Below are positions 10,720-22,749 of a stretch of DNA of 64,000 nucleotides, piece after piece. The position numbers were made by a program, and so were the translations under genes. Numbering within the stretch: position 1 is the first letter of the stretch; each line of letters opens with the position of its first letter. The notes under the pieces were generated by a model that did no database searches, was not told the origin of the DNA, and worked only from the letters and a program-made list of their open reading frames with translations. This DNA comes from Trichoplusia ni (lineage: Eukaryota; Arthropoda; Insecta; Lepidoptera; Noctuidae), in contig NC_039497.1 in assembly GCF_003590095.1 (NCBI RefSeq), forward strand, positions 6,444,691 to 6,508,690, read 5' to 3'.

Positions 10720-13350
10720 TTTTGCCGTCCAACTGGGTTTGCGATTTTCTTTCGCGTGCTGTAAAATCGTGAGCAGAATATAATCGTCTGATGTAATTCG
10801 ACGTATTCATTAATTGCGCCTGTTTTTAGTTTGGATTATGCTCGTAAACATTATTAGCTAAGCTTTTTTAGTATTGCCTTTGGCTTCTTATAGGCATAGC
10901 AAATCGGCATTGAATTAAAATCTATTTTATCTTTATCTCTCCATAAATGGAACAACATTTTCATTTACAGTTTACAATCAATGAAGATGATGCGTTATGG
11001 TCTCAGTGTTATTCTCAGACGACAGGATATACAAATGCAACTGATATTAATGAGCGGATGCTTGATGATGGGTTCCCACAACATCAGTCCTCAAGTACCA
11101 CATAAAGTGATTTCATAAAACGACGCTTTACGATGTACCTCGCATGGATCTGGATGATGTATTGTTTCTCCCAACGCGGCAGGTAATAAGAATCTAGGGA
11201 CTCGGACACCGCCGAAGTGTCTTATTTCAACGTAGACTGGCGGATCAATTTACTTAGTTCGCCCGTCTCTTTTCAACCCATAAATAAGAGAAGGAGAGAA
11301 TTAAACAGATCGCAGTTTTGATTAAGGATTGACGTTTCCAATCTATTCACGTATGGTAGTCATTTTTATTTCCGTTGAGGATATGTAATTTTTTGAATAC
11401 ATTTCCTGATGTGAGCGTACATCGATGTCATCGGTATTTTTAACTATGAATGTCAATGACATCAGGGCCTTATTATAACGGTACTAATTATGTAACTTCT
11501 GCTAACATCGTATTAGTCCCTTGCTTGGACTATATTGTGTCTGTGTGAGCGGAAATGTGAGACGGTGTCATTGTTACACTTACAATCAATAGTTTTAAAA
11601 TGGTTTATGAATAATCGAATTCGTCGAACGTTGAAACCTAGAGAACCAAATCCGTGGAACCTTACATATAACAGTGCATTAACGATCTAAAAACAATAGT
11701 TGCTTACATTAGGCGGTCCTAGGAGTACGTCAGTGCGAAGTGGCCACGGTGCCCTACGAAAGGAAACGTGGTTAATACCGAGTTCTATTGTAATCACTGC
11801 AGCTGTTCGATCAATATGAAATGCAGTAGTTTTGCACTCGCTCCAGATTAGAAATTATCGTATCCGTGATTTCGCGTTGGCCATAATAGCCATGTTTGTT
11901 TATCTTGCTAGTTCCTTTATGAAGCCAGTGGCCTTTGTGCGTTCGTGTTGTGTAATCTGGTTTGTTGCCAAAATTGAGCCTGGCTTTGCACTATAACAGG
12001 TACGTTGTATTAATTATTACCTATCTCTGTGTATCGTTATCAGGCGGATAGGGATATTAAAGAGGATATTAGTGAGAGAGATACTGTGTACAGAATTCAA
12101 GGCAAAAGTATTACGCACATTATTTACCCTGGAATATAGGTATTTTTGTTTCGTCGATTTTCAATATTAATTCATATCAAACTACTCAAAACTGGGTAAT
12201 TAAGGAACGTATTCATTAACTTCAATATGACTGATTAATTTTCAGTTTCAAGAATTTTGACGAAAAAGTAGTAGGTAGACCTCTAAAAAAACAATTGATT
12301 AAACTTGTAGCACTGGAATCCCATATATGAGGATAATTAATGACGTATATTATTCAATCAAAAGACACAAATACCTTTCGCGTGATGTAACAAAACATTG
12401 TGTAAGTCCGATTGACCAGAAATTCTTACACTTCCATATAAGCAGTTGGAATCGCGAAAAGAGAGATCAGTGGCACGTTTTTATGGTAAACAAGTAATAT
12501 GAGGTAGGTACGTTATCTGCAGACATCGTTAATAAGGCTAAACATTGTGACTAAGACTTAGTCATAGTCTGCTTAGACTTTAGGTACTGTTTTATCTATC
12601 CTATTTGCACGTCCTATTTTACTTAGCCGCGCAATGCCTGAGGAATGTCGTATGTAGATGATTTGGCGAACCGCTCATACGTCTCCTCGACTATACTTGT
12701 TTGTAGATGTTTCTAAGAAAACGTGTATTTGAACTAATTACGTTAAGTACGTGTTATATCTTAAGGAACTTGCAGGAAGCTTGGTAACGCCTATCTGTAT
12801 GCAATGCATGTTGCACGTGTACCAAATGGTACATGTCAATATCGCACCTAATTATAAGAGTATAGAACTGATATTTATGTGTACAAGCAAGCGAGTTTAC
12901 GACCTTGTTGCATTAAATGATTTGCGAGGGTAAGCAAGGAATATTTTACTGTAGAGTTACAGTATTATGATAGGATTGTAAATAGGTTCAGTCGAATAAC
13001 ATGTTGTAATTGTTTTGTTTGGAGAGACAGAGTATTTAATCTGACCACTAAATTTTTAAGTAGACAAAATGTACCTATGAAAGTGAAGCTAAACATGAGT
13101 AGCTTAATATGAGTGTGGTTTTCGTTACATCATTTTGCAAAGGTAAACGTGATATTTGTTTTTTCTTGTAACATAGTTAATTAAAATTTTGTTATAGTTA
13201 CACAGTCGTATTTTCTGTATATCGTCGTACATACAAGTTTAATCTTGTGTCTCTACTACTGATCTCACTAGCTTTAAAACCTTATACTATAAAATAATTA
13301 ACTATTATCTAACCCACTATCGATTCGATCTGTTAGTCAAAACTTTAAAA
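10720..13350. other. No gene seen
   Basis: AT-rich sequence without recognisable coding or repeat structure. Short open frames have no motifs. Confidence 0.5.
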
Positions 13351-13354
13351 GGAC

Positions 13355-13505
13355 TAAACGACAGCGACATCTGTGATCCAAGCGACAGGGCACGCGCGTG
13401 AATCACGCATCGCGCAGCCCGCGCCGGTTGCGCACGCGCATGTTTTTGTACCGGCAGGAAGCGACGCGCGGGTAGACGGACGTCCGACATGCAACTCTCA
13501 CTCTT
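13355..13505. promoter_or_regulatory. CpG-rich island of about 150 bp
   Basis: A sharp cluster of CG dinucleotides (CACGCGCGTGAATCACGC, CGCGCAGCCCGCGCCGG, CGCACGCGCATG, GCGACGCGCGGG) stands out from flanks rich in A and T. The minus-strand 64-codon open frame over it is a by-product of composition. It may be a promoter or enhancer, possibly an alternative first exon; neither strand shows a decisive initiator. Confidence 0.3.
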
Positions 13506-13509
13506 ACGC

Positions 13510-16500
13510 ACATGTCTTACAATTTATATTCCTTTTTAGTGTTCATTAAGTTATTTAATTTAAATTATTCTCTCCACTCACATTTATAATTATTATCTTT
13601 GCTGTGCCCGACAGGGTCCGCGATTGTTACCTATCAAAAAATGTTTACCACCTAAGCCTACATTGTGGAATGCAATAAAGAATTGAATTGAAAAAAAAAA
13701 AATGAAATGCTATTATTTGATACCTTTGCTACCGTAAGTAAACATGTCTTGTTTTTTGTAAAACTGCAATCATTAAATTATTTAAAATATAAAAAAATGG
13801 TCTACTAACTACTACCAACATCGGTGAGCTTCAGTATCATTGACGCGTATTCGAAAACATAGATGGCGCTATTTGTATGCATTATTCTCACCACACTTGT
13901 CTAAATCGTTAAGTCGTTAGGTACACCTTTGAGTTTTGTATTTTACAGTTTTAATTAGTCATATCAAATAACTATTACAGTTTGGTGACATCAGTTTACA
14001 AGCACAAAACAAGTCGACAGACCTTTTAAAAAATAGTGAAAGGTTGCTCTGCTTGAACAAAATATTCTAGGCAATAAATTAGCACTTTCGATAGGATGTG
14101 TGTATTACGCAATATGACGTAACCGAATACAAGTGCACTTAATGAACTCGATTCTCTGTTAAATTATCGTTTGTCAGCCATTATGGACGATATCGCGTTA
14201 TTGTCTAGTTTGACAGCTTTTTTATTGTTTAATCTGTATGCTTTATGCGTTTTATGTAAGAGTTTTGGTTTCTTGTTTTTTGATCGGGCTGTTAAACATG
14301 ATTATTTGTTATTGTAATATTTTTAGCGTCTGTTTATTGATAGTCTTTATTTTTTTTTTAGGAAGTGTCCTCTTTGATGTTCCTTTATTTTTGTCCCTTC
14401 TTATAATAACAGGTATTATCAGGTGCTAGCCCTTAGATAAGACTTAGATTAAGAACTGCGTGCAGGGTAACTACTTCCATGTGTTCCTATTTCGTTTTTC
14501 TATTAAATATCATTGACTACATATTTCAGGCCTTGTATTACAAAAATCTTAAAATTAACAGCTTTATGTAAACCAGGACCATTTTCATCAAATGCGATGA
14601 CGTGAACAGTCAAAATAGTCGTCCGTCGATAGTATTATTCCAGTTTTAACCTAGCCGACTATTACCTCATTGTATCGCGAGACCAGAATATAGATTAGTC
14701 CCAGTCGCCGGATGACCTAATCTTATTCCATTTAAGGACTGACGGGTGTCGGGTCATCTGACTTTAATTTACATGGCAATGAGGCGTGAAGGTGTAGTGT
14801 ATGATCGTTATACAAAGGAAGGTAGTAGATATTTTTTTATAGAAAAGTTGTCTTCTCAAATTGTATTATTGTAACTATAAGTACCATATAAACTTCCAGG
14901 AAATATAAAACTAGCATCTCACAAGTTTTCTGATTCATCTTTCCAAGCTTGTCTCTAGTAATTGAAAAATAGTTAGGTAATGCCATGGAGGGAAGTGGAA
15001 CATTTTTTCTTACTTTCCTTACTCCTCCTTTTTACTATTTCTACACGGCACACCGAACTTAAGTGTTTCGGTGGATTTCATTGGTTTCATTGTAGATCCT
15101 GGCTTGCAGGAGTTGCAATGACGGGCATGTACGGCGGGCTAAGTCCCAATTAAAAAAAAAAGACTCGTAATAGTAGGAGGATCCTGCAGAGAGCAATTTG
15201 GAATTGAATTGATTCAATAAAATAAAAATTACAACATAGCAACAATAGTATAGCAGAACCCAAGAATATGTAATTCCTGCTTTAATTTATACCTATTACA
15301 AATCAAATCCATAGATATCCATATCACATTTAAGCTTAGGCGCTTTCTATACATGCCTCAGCATATTCTCCCATTCCTCGTCACATCTCGTGGACATCCA
15401 GTGCGTGACGTGGCATTGATGAGAGTTAATGAGTAACATGGTCTAAATGATACATAAACAAATAGTCCAGTCAATGGCTGACATCCGCGTGTCTGTGACC
15501 CGTATTCACTGGTCACGTACCCCGCGGCCTTCGTGATCTGTTTACGATCGAGCCGCGATCAAAACTAATAGTGTTGTACTAGTTTAACTATCGATAGTAT
15601 TCTATACTGATTGATATACTACATTAACGATATTATTGCGGTCATTTTAGAGAAAGAAAGTCAAAAACTTTGGATTCAATACTACAGATGGGTATCAATT
15701 ACGTCAAAGTTATACAAGGAAAAGAACATTTTCGAAGCTCTTTTAATCATGTATTGTAATGCCTTTATTCAATGTAAATACATTATACTCTGAATGTTGT
15801 ATTAAATAAATAATCTCACGATCGTTTACATTTCCAAAGCAATAATATTCAACATGTCTTTACATAGTAATGAATTTAAAAAACACGGAAAACTTTCCGA
15901 AAACAATGTATTGATCGTTAAAACATTTTTTGTGCTCGATAACATTGAGTTTATCAAAATATTATCGTTTGCACAATGTTTAAATATCGATACAGCAGAT
16001 TACCGACAAAGAACACCACTGTACCGCATGAGGATATAAAATTAATTGTTATTCCATAGGCACATGAGTTGGTCTCCTTTCTCCAAAGATTCGTCGACAA
16101 ATCTTTATGTTTAACTTGAAATATTGGAGAAATTTCCGAAGTCATGGCTTAGTGATTTGAATACAGGAAATGCAGGCAAACTAGAACTTTTACATGTCGT
16201 CAATTACTCAGGTTCTTTCTAAATAAGAATTTTAGTTTTGTTAACATGTCCTATTCTACCTAATTCAATCATCAGTTTTGTTTATAACATGAATGATTTC
16301 AGTTATAACGCGTTTAATCTCCTACGTATACTTATTCATTTGAATTTTTTTAAAGTTTTTATTTCGTTTTCACAACTTAAAGTTCATTAGCTACAAAAAG
16401 TGAAGATACGGAAGACTATCTTTAAATTAGAAGTTTAAATGTAAGTGCGCTCATTTCACAAGGCTCCTAATGAATGATTCATGATACGCTCCCCTTGGCA

Positions 16501-16645
16501 AGGCAAGTTGAAAAGATGATGCAAAATAAAAAATCTAAACGTTTTTTACACGATGCATTCGTATTTAATATTAAGAAGACTTGAATATGGACAAATACTC
16601 GAAAATATTCAGTTCAAATTGAATGTAATTTGGTTATAGTATAAT
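13510..16645. other. No gene seen
   Basis: AT-rich DNA. A segment ending in TAAGTCCCAATT followed by an A10 run (about 15090-15160) may be an old retrocopy, but no target-site duplication was found. Confidence 0.45.
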
Positions 16646-16650
16646 TGTAT

Positions 16651-16760
16651 AAGCCCTTCAAGCTAGGTCCTAACGCAGAACCAACGAAAGCCATCGGTAC
16701 ACTTAAGCTCGGCGTCCCCCAGGGCAACATACAGGTGTACTTGCTTTCTAAAAAAATATT
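16651..16760 (+). pseudogene. Possible LINE reverse-transcriptase fragment (LGVPQGN motif)
   Basis: One plus-strand frame from 16651 is open through GTLKLGVPQGNIQ. (G/S)VPQG is the conserved palm motif of non-LTR reverse transcriptases, usually followed by S/xxLGPLLF, which is absent here. About 35 codons are open without other RT motifs, so this is at best a short decayed relic. A chance match is possible. Confidence 0.3.
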
Positions 16761-16764
16761 GTCT

Positions 16765-19700
16765 TATTTTACCGAAAACTCAGGTTAAGACAGGAATTAC
16801 TTGCGATAAAATTTCGAAAATGTTAGCTCACAAAGCATTGCATAGACCGAATGATGGATCAGCTTATTCATGCTATGTAACATCTTCCCTGTATGTCGCC
16901 ATTCCATCAGACATCAATCAAAGCCGTCGCCCGTCAGATGCGCGCGACCGGCGACGCCATTGTACAAATGCACTGAGATATAAACAGAAGCTGCGATCTC
17001 GGGGATGGAAATAGCAATAGTTTGACTATTCAAACGACTCGCGACAGAACCAGATATATCCAGTGCTGATGAGTAATCGTTCAGTGTAGTTAAGCTGTTC
17101 AGTACAAGCTAAGAGAATGTTGACAATGGAATATATGACCGCTTAACTGAAGTCGGTTGATGTGTATGGAGATGGGTTCGCGATTATGCGTATACTTACT
17201 AGGTTTTACAACATGTCTTATGAGACACAGTGGAGAAACAAACACGTTCGAGCTTCTAAATTGCCTACAGTACCCCTATCCTAGTGAAGTATGTAGGTAC
17301 ATTAAAACCTGTTTATTTTTCTGGTAAAATTAGCTCAATCAAACACCAAGCAACCACATTACAAATAGCAAGGCATTAAACACAGGAATTAATTCCATTC
17401 AATATTACTATTCACAATACGTTCCTTTGCATGATCGATATGGTAATTCATGGAGCAGACAATAACAATCTATAATTAAACCTAGTTGCTCAGCTATCAA
17501 CGGTGTAGGTAATGAAAACTACGTGCGACTAGCAATGCAGTGAAATTATTTTGACACGTGACTGTTCTAGCAAGGAGCGATGATATTAGAAAGCATCAAC
17601 CTCTATACGTGTGTTCTCATCTTTATGGTCGACGTGTGAACTGATTTGGATGGGTGGCCCTTGTATGACGAAAACGTGATCATTGTCATAATAATGCATG
17701 AGTATCTATCAGCCCTTAATCGAACCAAGGCCGTGTTTAGTGATGTTTACTGTTCTACCAATCGTGCTTGAGCAACAGAGCTTTGAGGAAAAATAATGAC
17801 GATATCGTTGAGGTTAATTCAGGTAGGTAGGTAGTAATCCAAAATTATCAATTAAAATAATGTAATCTGTCCATCGCAGTTCAGAACTAGGAACTACTGT
17901 GCATAAAAGGAAACATTTATGTTCAAGCTAAAGTAAATTGCTGTTGTTTGAGTACTTTTGCCGTAAACTCAGAGTATCTGGCTTACATCGTAAATTGCAT
18001 TCGAGATGAACGCTAACATTCAGCAACACAATTTACTTTTTAAAGTTAGTAATTTTTTCGACACGATGTCGTGTACATATACATCACCTGTCGTATGCTT
18101 ACTGCAATATTTCAATAAGCGTAAATTGGAGCCGGGCTTAAAACAATGGCCGATCGAGAGCATTGTTCTGTATTGATTCGACGCGCCAAGGTCATTACAA
18201 CACCCACACGGCTGCCTTCGAGCCTGGACAGCCATGAGTGACAGATGACAGCGGATTGAACTTCCCGTAATTTGTATAAGTGTATGGCTTTCCGAAAATT
18301 TATTTCTATATTTTTTGTTTATTATTTTAGTTGGCGAAAGCTATGTATTATTTTTAAGGACGATCTTTTGGGGTTTCGTTTAATGACTACAATTGTTTAA
18401 CTGAAGCCTAAACCGCTTCGAAAATTGTAATTGTGTTTGTCTAGATGATTGTTTGATGCTTGTGTTAATTGTAATTTTTTTTTATATAAAATTCCTTTCC
18501 GGTTCACCATTCGTTTCTTTCATAGAAACGCCATTTGGAATCGCGCACTTGGAGTCACTAGTCACTGAAGTATAGATTTTCTTCAGCACCTGTTTTATGC
18601 CTACTAACAATAGCAATATTTTGACTTGGTTTGATAATTGGATCCCTTAATTTTAGCCAGAAACTACATTCACATATCTACATTCATAACTCTATCTAAG
18701 TACTTAATTGAAACCTCATTAGGTTTAAAGCTAGATTGGCTTTCTAAAATGTTCTTCTTCGATTATATTTTTATTTATGGTATATTTTTTTCTTATTATT
18801 TTAAATATTTTTCCTCTTGGACCAACTTCTAAGTCTCCATTTCATATCATTTCTTGACGGGTTCCGCCCTCCGTGATGTCTCAGGTGTCTAATGCGGACA
18901 TGTCGAAACTAACATTGTTGTTTATGTCAAGTGTATTTGTCACGCCTTTATAAACTGCACAATACTTATGATCTGGAAATGGATAAAAATGGGCCTAAAA
19001 AGTCAAAAGGTGTATGAAGAAGTAGAACTAAACTTAAACGCTTAAAAAACAACAAAAAGATCGACATCGCATATGCAAATCAAACGTGGCATCATAACAT
19101 TTCGATGAAAGCAGAAGACGCCTCAATTTACGATCTTTATGGCTATCTATTTCCAACTCAGCGTTGTCATTAAAAACGAAATTAGGGAGAAATAACTCTT
19201 CATTAATCGTTGATGTAGTGGAATGGCGCCGTAAAAATGTCAGCTACATTCGTGTCACGGTGTCTATAGCTCTCAGACATGCGTGTACCTGGGGTGTCTG
19301 GGTGTCTGTGGGGGAGGCTTGATAAGGTGTGTCGACCCCTGAGAGATTAATGACCGTCTGCGTCTACCCTCCGTTGAACTTACATCAGTCTTGTCTTGCT
19401 TTTCAGTTATCAATAGTTGCGTGTGTTAGTTTGCTACAGTTTTTCCTTCGTTTGTTCGTCGCTTAGCGATATTTTAGGATTCCTCTTAGCTTTGAATAAT
19501 TATTTAATTTACTGTTTTTGGTTTGTTGACTTTTAACAAAATACTTCATTTTAGTAAAAAGGTTGTCAATAGATTCGTGACTGAAACTGCTGGCTTGAAA
19601 GAAAAAATATGCTTTCATTATTTAATATACCTACTTAAGAACTATTAGATTCTCTTTCTCGAGAATAAGTATAGGTGTTTGTCAGTTCTAATGCGATTGC

Positions 19701-22700
19701 AAATTAGATGGCATCTGTGAATTATTTATGTACCGTTGTCTGGACCACCTACGTTTGTGTTTACTTCAATCAATGAATGTTTGTAAATTCACTCGTTTAC
19801 TGTACTGTATCTAGATGTATTATGAAAACTGGAAACAAATGGATATTGTCTTGCACTACTTGTATTAAATAAACTTGAAAGTATTTTAGCTACTACGTTT
19901 TTCCAACAATAGTAGATATAATAACAGGTTTAGCGTTTAGCAGTATCATAATATTTGTGTGCCCAATGTTTTCCTCATAAAATTAATCTCGTTTTTATTG
20001 GATTCTTTGTACTGCGTTAATTGATTTCATATTCAATCACTGCTCATTTTAACAACAAGGAACGAATATTTGCCAAAATGGAAAAGAATTTGGGTCAAGT
20101 GGGGATTCATCTATTGCCAGTTTAAATTAGAGCCTTTTGAATAAGCTTATGGGCTCAATTTTATTTGAAGATGTTTTTCCTAAACCTTTTTTTTGCCAAG
20201 TAATTTAAAGTAAAAGCTAGCTAGCTTTAATTAAAGTCGACAACTTTCCAAAACACTTATACAAACTTTTCTGTATCCTACCAAAAACTAATGGCATTAA
20301 AATATGACTTTTGACTGTTTCAAATACTCATTGTCCACGAAATTTTGTTACTTATTCAACATATAACATTTGTCCAGTCTTATAAATGCTTTAGTAAAAG
20401 AGGCCCTTGTATTTAGTATGCAAAGCTGTGCCCATGCCATGCTCATGGTGTTCACTGTTCAGTAGGCTGTGAGTGCGTTCTGATGTCATTAAACAGACCC
20501 GGATTTTAGCAGACAATGTGTCTCCGTGTTTTGTAGGTCGAAGGACGAAGAAGGTCCGATGTGTGTTACTATTTGTAATAGAAAGAAGGTCCGATATTTA
20601 TGTGTACTCTTTATACTAATAGTACTATTTAAATGGATGAGGTGTTTTGTTGGTTTTATACGGTTAATGCTTTTAAACTGTAATTTTATTTGATGAAACG
20701 GCCTTAGTGTTGTGGTACAGATACAGATCAGTGTTTTTCTCTTGAGTTTTTTGGCGTGCAGTTTTTATAATGAGAATATTTTATGAACATAATTGATAAC
20801 TTTCTGTTTAAATAAATGTATATTCCAGTACCTCAATAAGTTCTCTCATTGACTCATTATATGCATTAAACTGTAGTTGGGTAAATGAAATAGGAAATAC
20901 ATAATTAGCGTTAGTTCCGTTATCCGAGTTACCTATTATTTTAATAACCGCAAAAAAGCCATGTTACAATAATAAACTATGAAGTTCAACTCACGTGGCA
21001 ATGTGAATAATAATTACAACATAATATATAGCTGATTACAGCATTTTTCCTGTTTGTTAACCGCTAAATATACAAATGTAATACGTCACTTTAGTATTAA
21101 TGCGAAGCATCCGTTGTTGCGGCTCATCGATAGCTTTTACTTTAAAAATATTATACATTGTATAACACTTTTTTTTATCTGTCTTAGCCATTAGCCTGAT
21201 CGGTGGCGTATCGGTTAAAACTGTACATACATATGTAGTAAGTACGAATTGTAACAAGCTTATAGCCATATATTACATTATGTTTTAGTTCTTTATAGAT
21301 GTTAGTGTTATTTCCACTGCATTCGGTAAAGGTTATTTAAATATACTAGTAATTTTATAGAACAATTTCACTTACTCTTGTATCAACAAAAATGTTTGAG
21401 CGAATCTACCTAAACTGCATCTCATAGAATAAACTACTGTTTACCAAAGTTTATTTCATTGAATTATCCCCTGCCTGACCTACTAAAACACCTTCGCGTT
21501 GGTGTCCTTAATGCTCAGGGTCTCTCGAAGTAAAGGATTAACGCGTCCCGACACTAACACATAAAAATAATGTATAAGATACCAAAAAACCAAAGCCAAA
21601 CATTTGAAACTTTTCAAGTGGGTGCGCTCAGCGCTGTACCAGATTCCAGGACGCAAGGTTAGCTACTTCTGTCGAACAAAAAACAAATACCAACATAATT
21701 ATTATCGTAATCTAATCGTTACATCAGTCGATACATGCGTTTTTGTTGACGACAAAAACTATCTTGACAACGTCAGTTAAAGCTTTATTAAAGTTCAAAA
21801 GTCTGCACTGTTTGATCGATCGATAGATTCTTACGATTGGCTTGTTTTATGAGAATAGGTAACCTATACCGAATACTCTACTTTTTTCATCGTTAATTCG
21901 TACCCAGTGTTAAAAATTTACTAAGACTCCGCCGTTTATCCGTCCGTATATCACCAGGCTGTATCTCACGAAGCGTGATAAGTCGTTTGTTTGGAATATA
22001 ATTCGATGTTCAGCTAGGGTCAGAAATAAGTTTGGTGACCAAGTGGGGGTATAATATATTAAGCTTATTTGTACTGAAACCTCAGTGATGCTACCGCTCG
22101 TACTTAACCGGTTTTTATCATTTTTCCCTTATTTGCTTTCAAACGTTTGCTAAATTGCCGAGTTGAATATTTCAGTTAGTTCCAACCTGAAAAACCTTTG
22201 TTAGGCGTTTAAATCCTCGCGTTCGACACCTGTGTAACGAGTGGAGTTCGTGCAGGCTTTTCATTACAGTTTTTTTGATAAAATCCAATCAGGCTAATTA
22301 CATTCCCCTTTCATTAGGCGGAGCAATTTGAACGAGTCGGGACGATTGCGATCGTCACTTTATAACTAGTATTCAGTTAAGGCACATTTAGACGATACGA
22401 GAATATTGTGCGAAATGCAATACATTAGGGAATTTTGGCAGTTCTAGGCTCAAAAGTGTAAACCAGCTTTTATATTTTACAAGCAAACAGATAAAAACTG
22501 AATAGATACCTAGTAGTGTCTACAATAGTTTACATCACAACGCAAGCGTGTTATTTACATAACATTAGTAACTGCTAGTAATATTACGGAACCGTTATGA
22601 CTGTTTATGTTGTAGTAATCAATGGATTTGTATTTGTTTTAGAAAAATAAAGCTATTTGTTATAAGTCTGCGTAGGTAGGTATATGGTTTACTTAAATAT
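16765..22700. other. No gene seen; probable intron or intergenic DNA
   Basis: No credible exon. A weak protein-like patch at about 21470-21535 (plus frame reading VGVLNAQGLSK) resembles LINE endonuclease starts but is too short to call. A perfect 16-bp palindrome, AAAGCTAGCTAGCTTT, lies at 20213-20228. Confidence 0.5.
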
Positions 22701-22716
22701 GTATGTAATTTAAAAA

Positions 22717-22745
22717 TATATGTTTTGTTTTCCAGGTAAGTTAAG
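22717..22745 (+). promoter_or_regulatory. Candidate recursive-splicing ratchet point 1
   Basis: The sequence TGTTTTGTTTTCCAG is followed directly by GTAAGTTAAG. It is a good 3' splice site (pyrimidine tract plus CAG ending at 22735) fused to a near-ideal 5' splice site (GTAAGT from 22736) with no exon between. This is the (Y)nNCAG/GTRAGT form of zero-length exons that split long insect introns. It lies about 17 kb downstream of the possible first exon at 5806. Use in splicing is inferred. Confidence 0.5.
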
Positions 22746-22749
22746 TTTT

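Noticed and set aside
20213..20228. Perfect 16-bp palindrome AAAGCTAGCTAGCTTT
   Set aside because: Short palindromes of this size occur by chance in 64 kb, and it has no context.
21470..21535. LINE endonuclease-like peptide VGVLNAQGLSK
   Set aside because: Too short and followed by a stop; it cannot be separated from chance.
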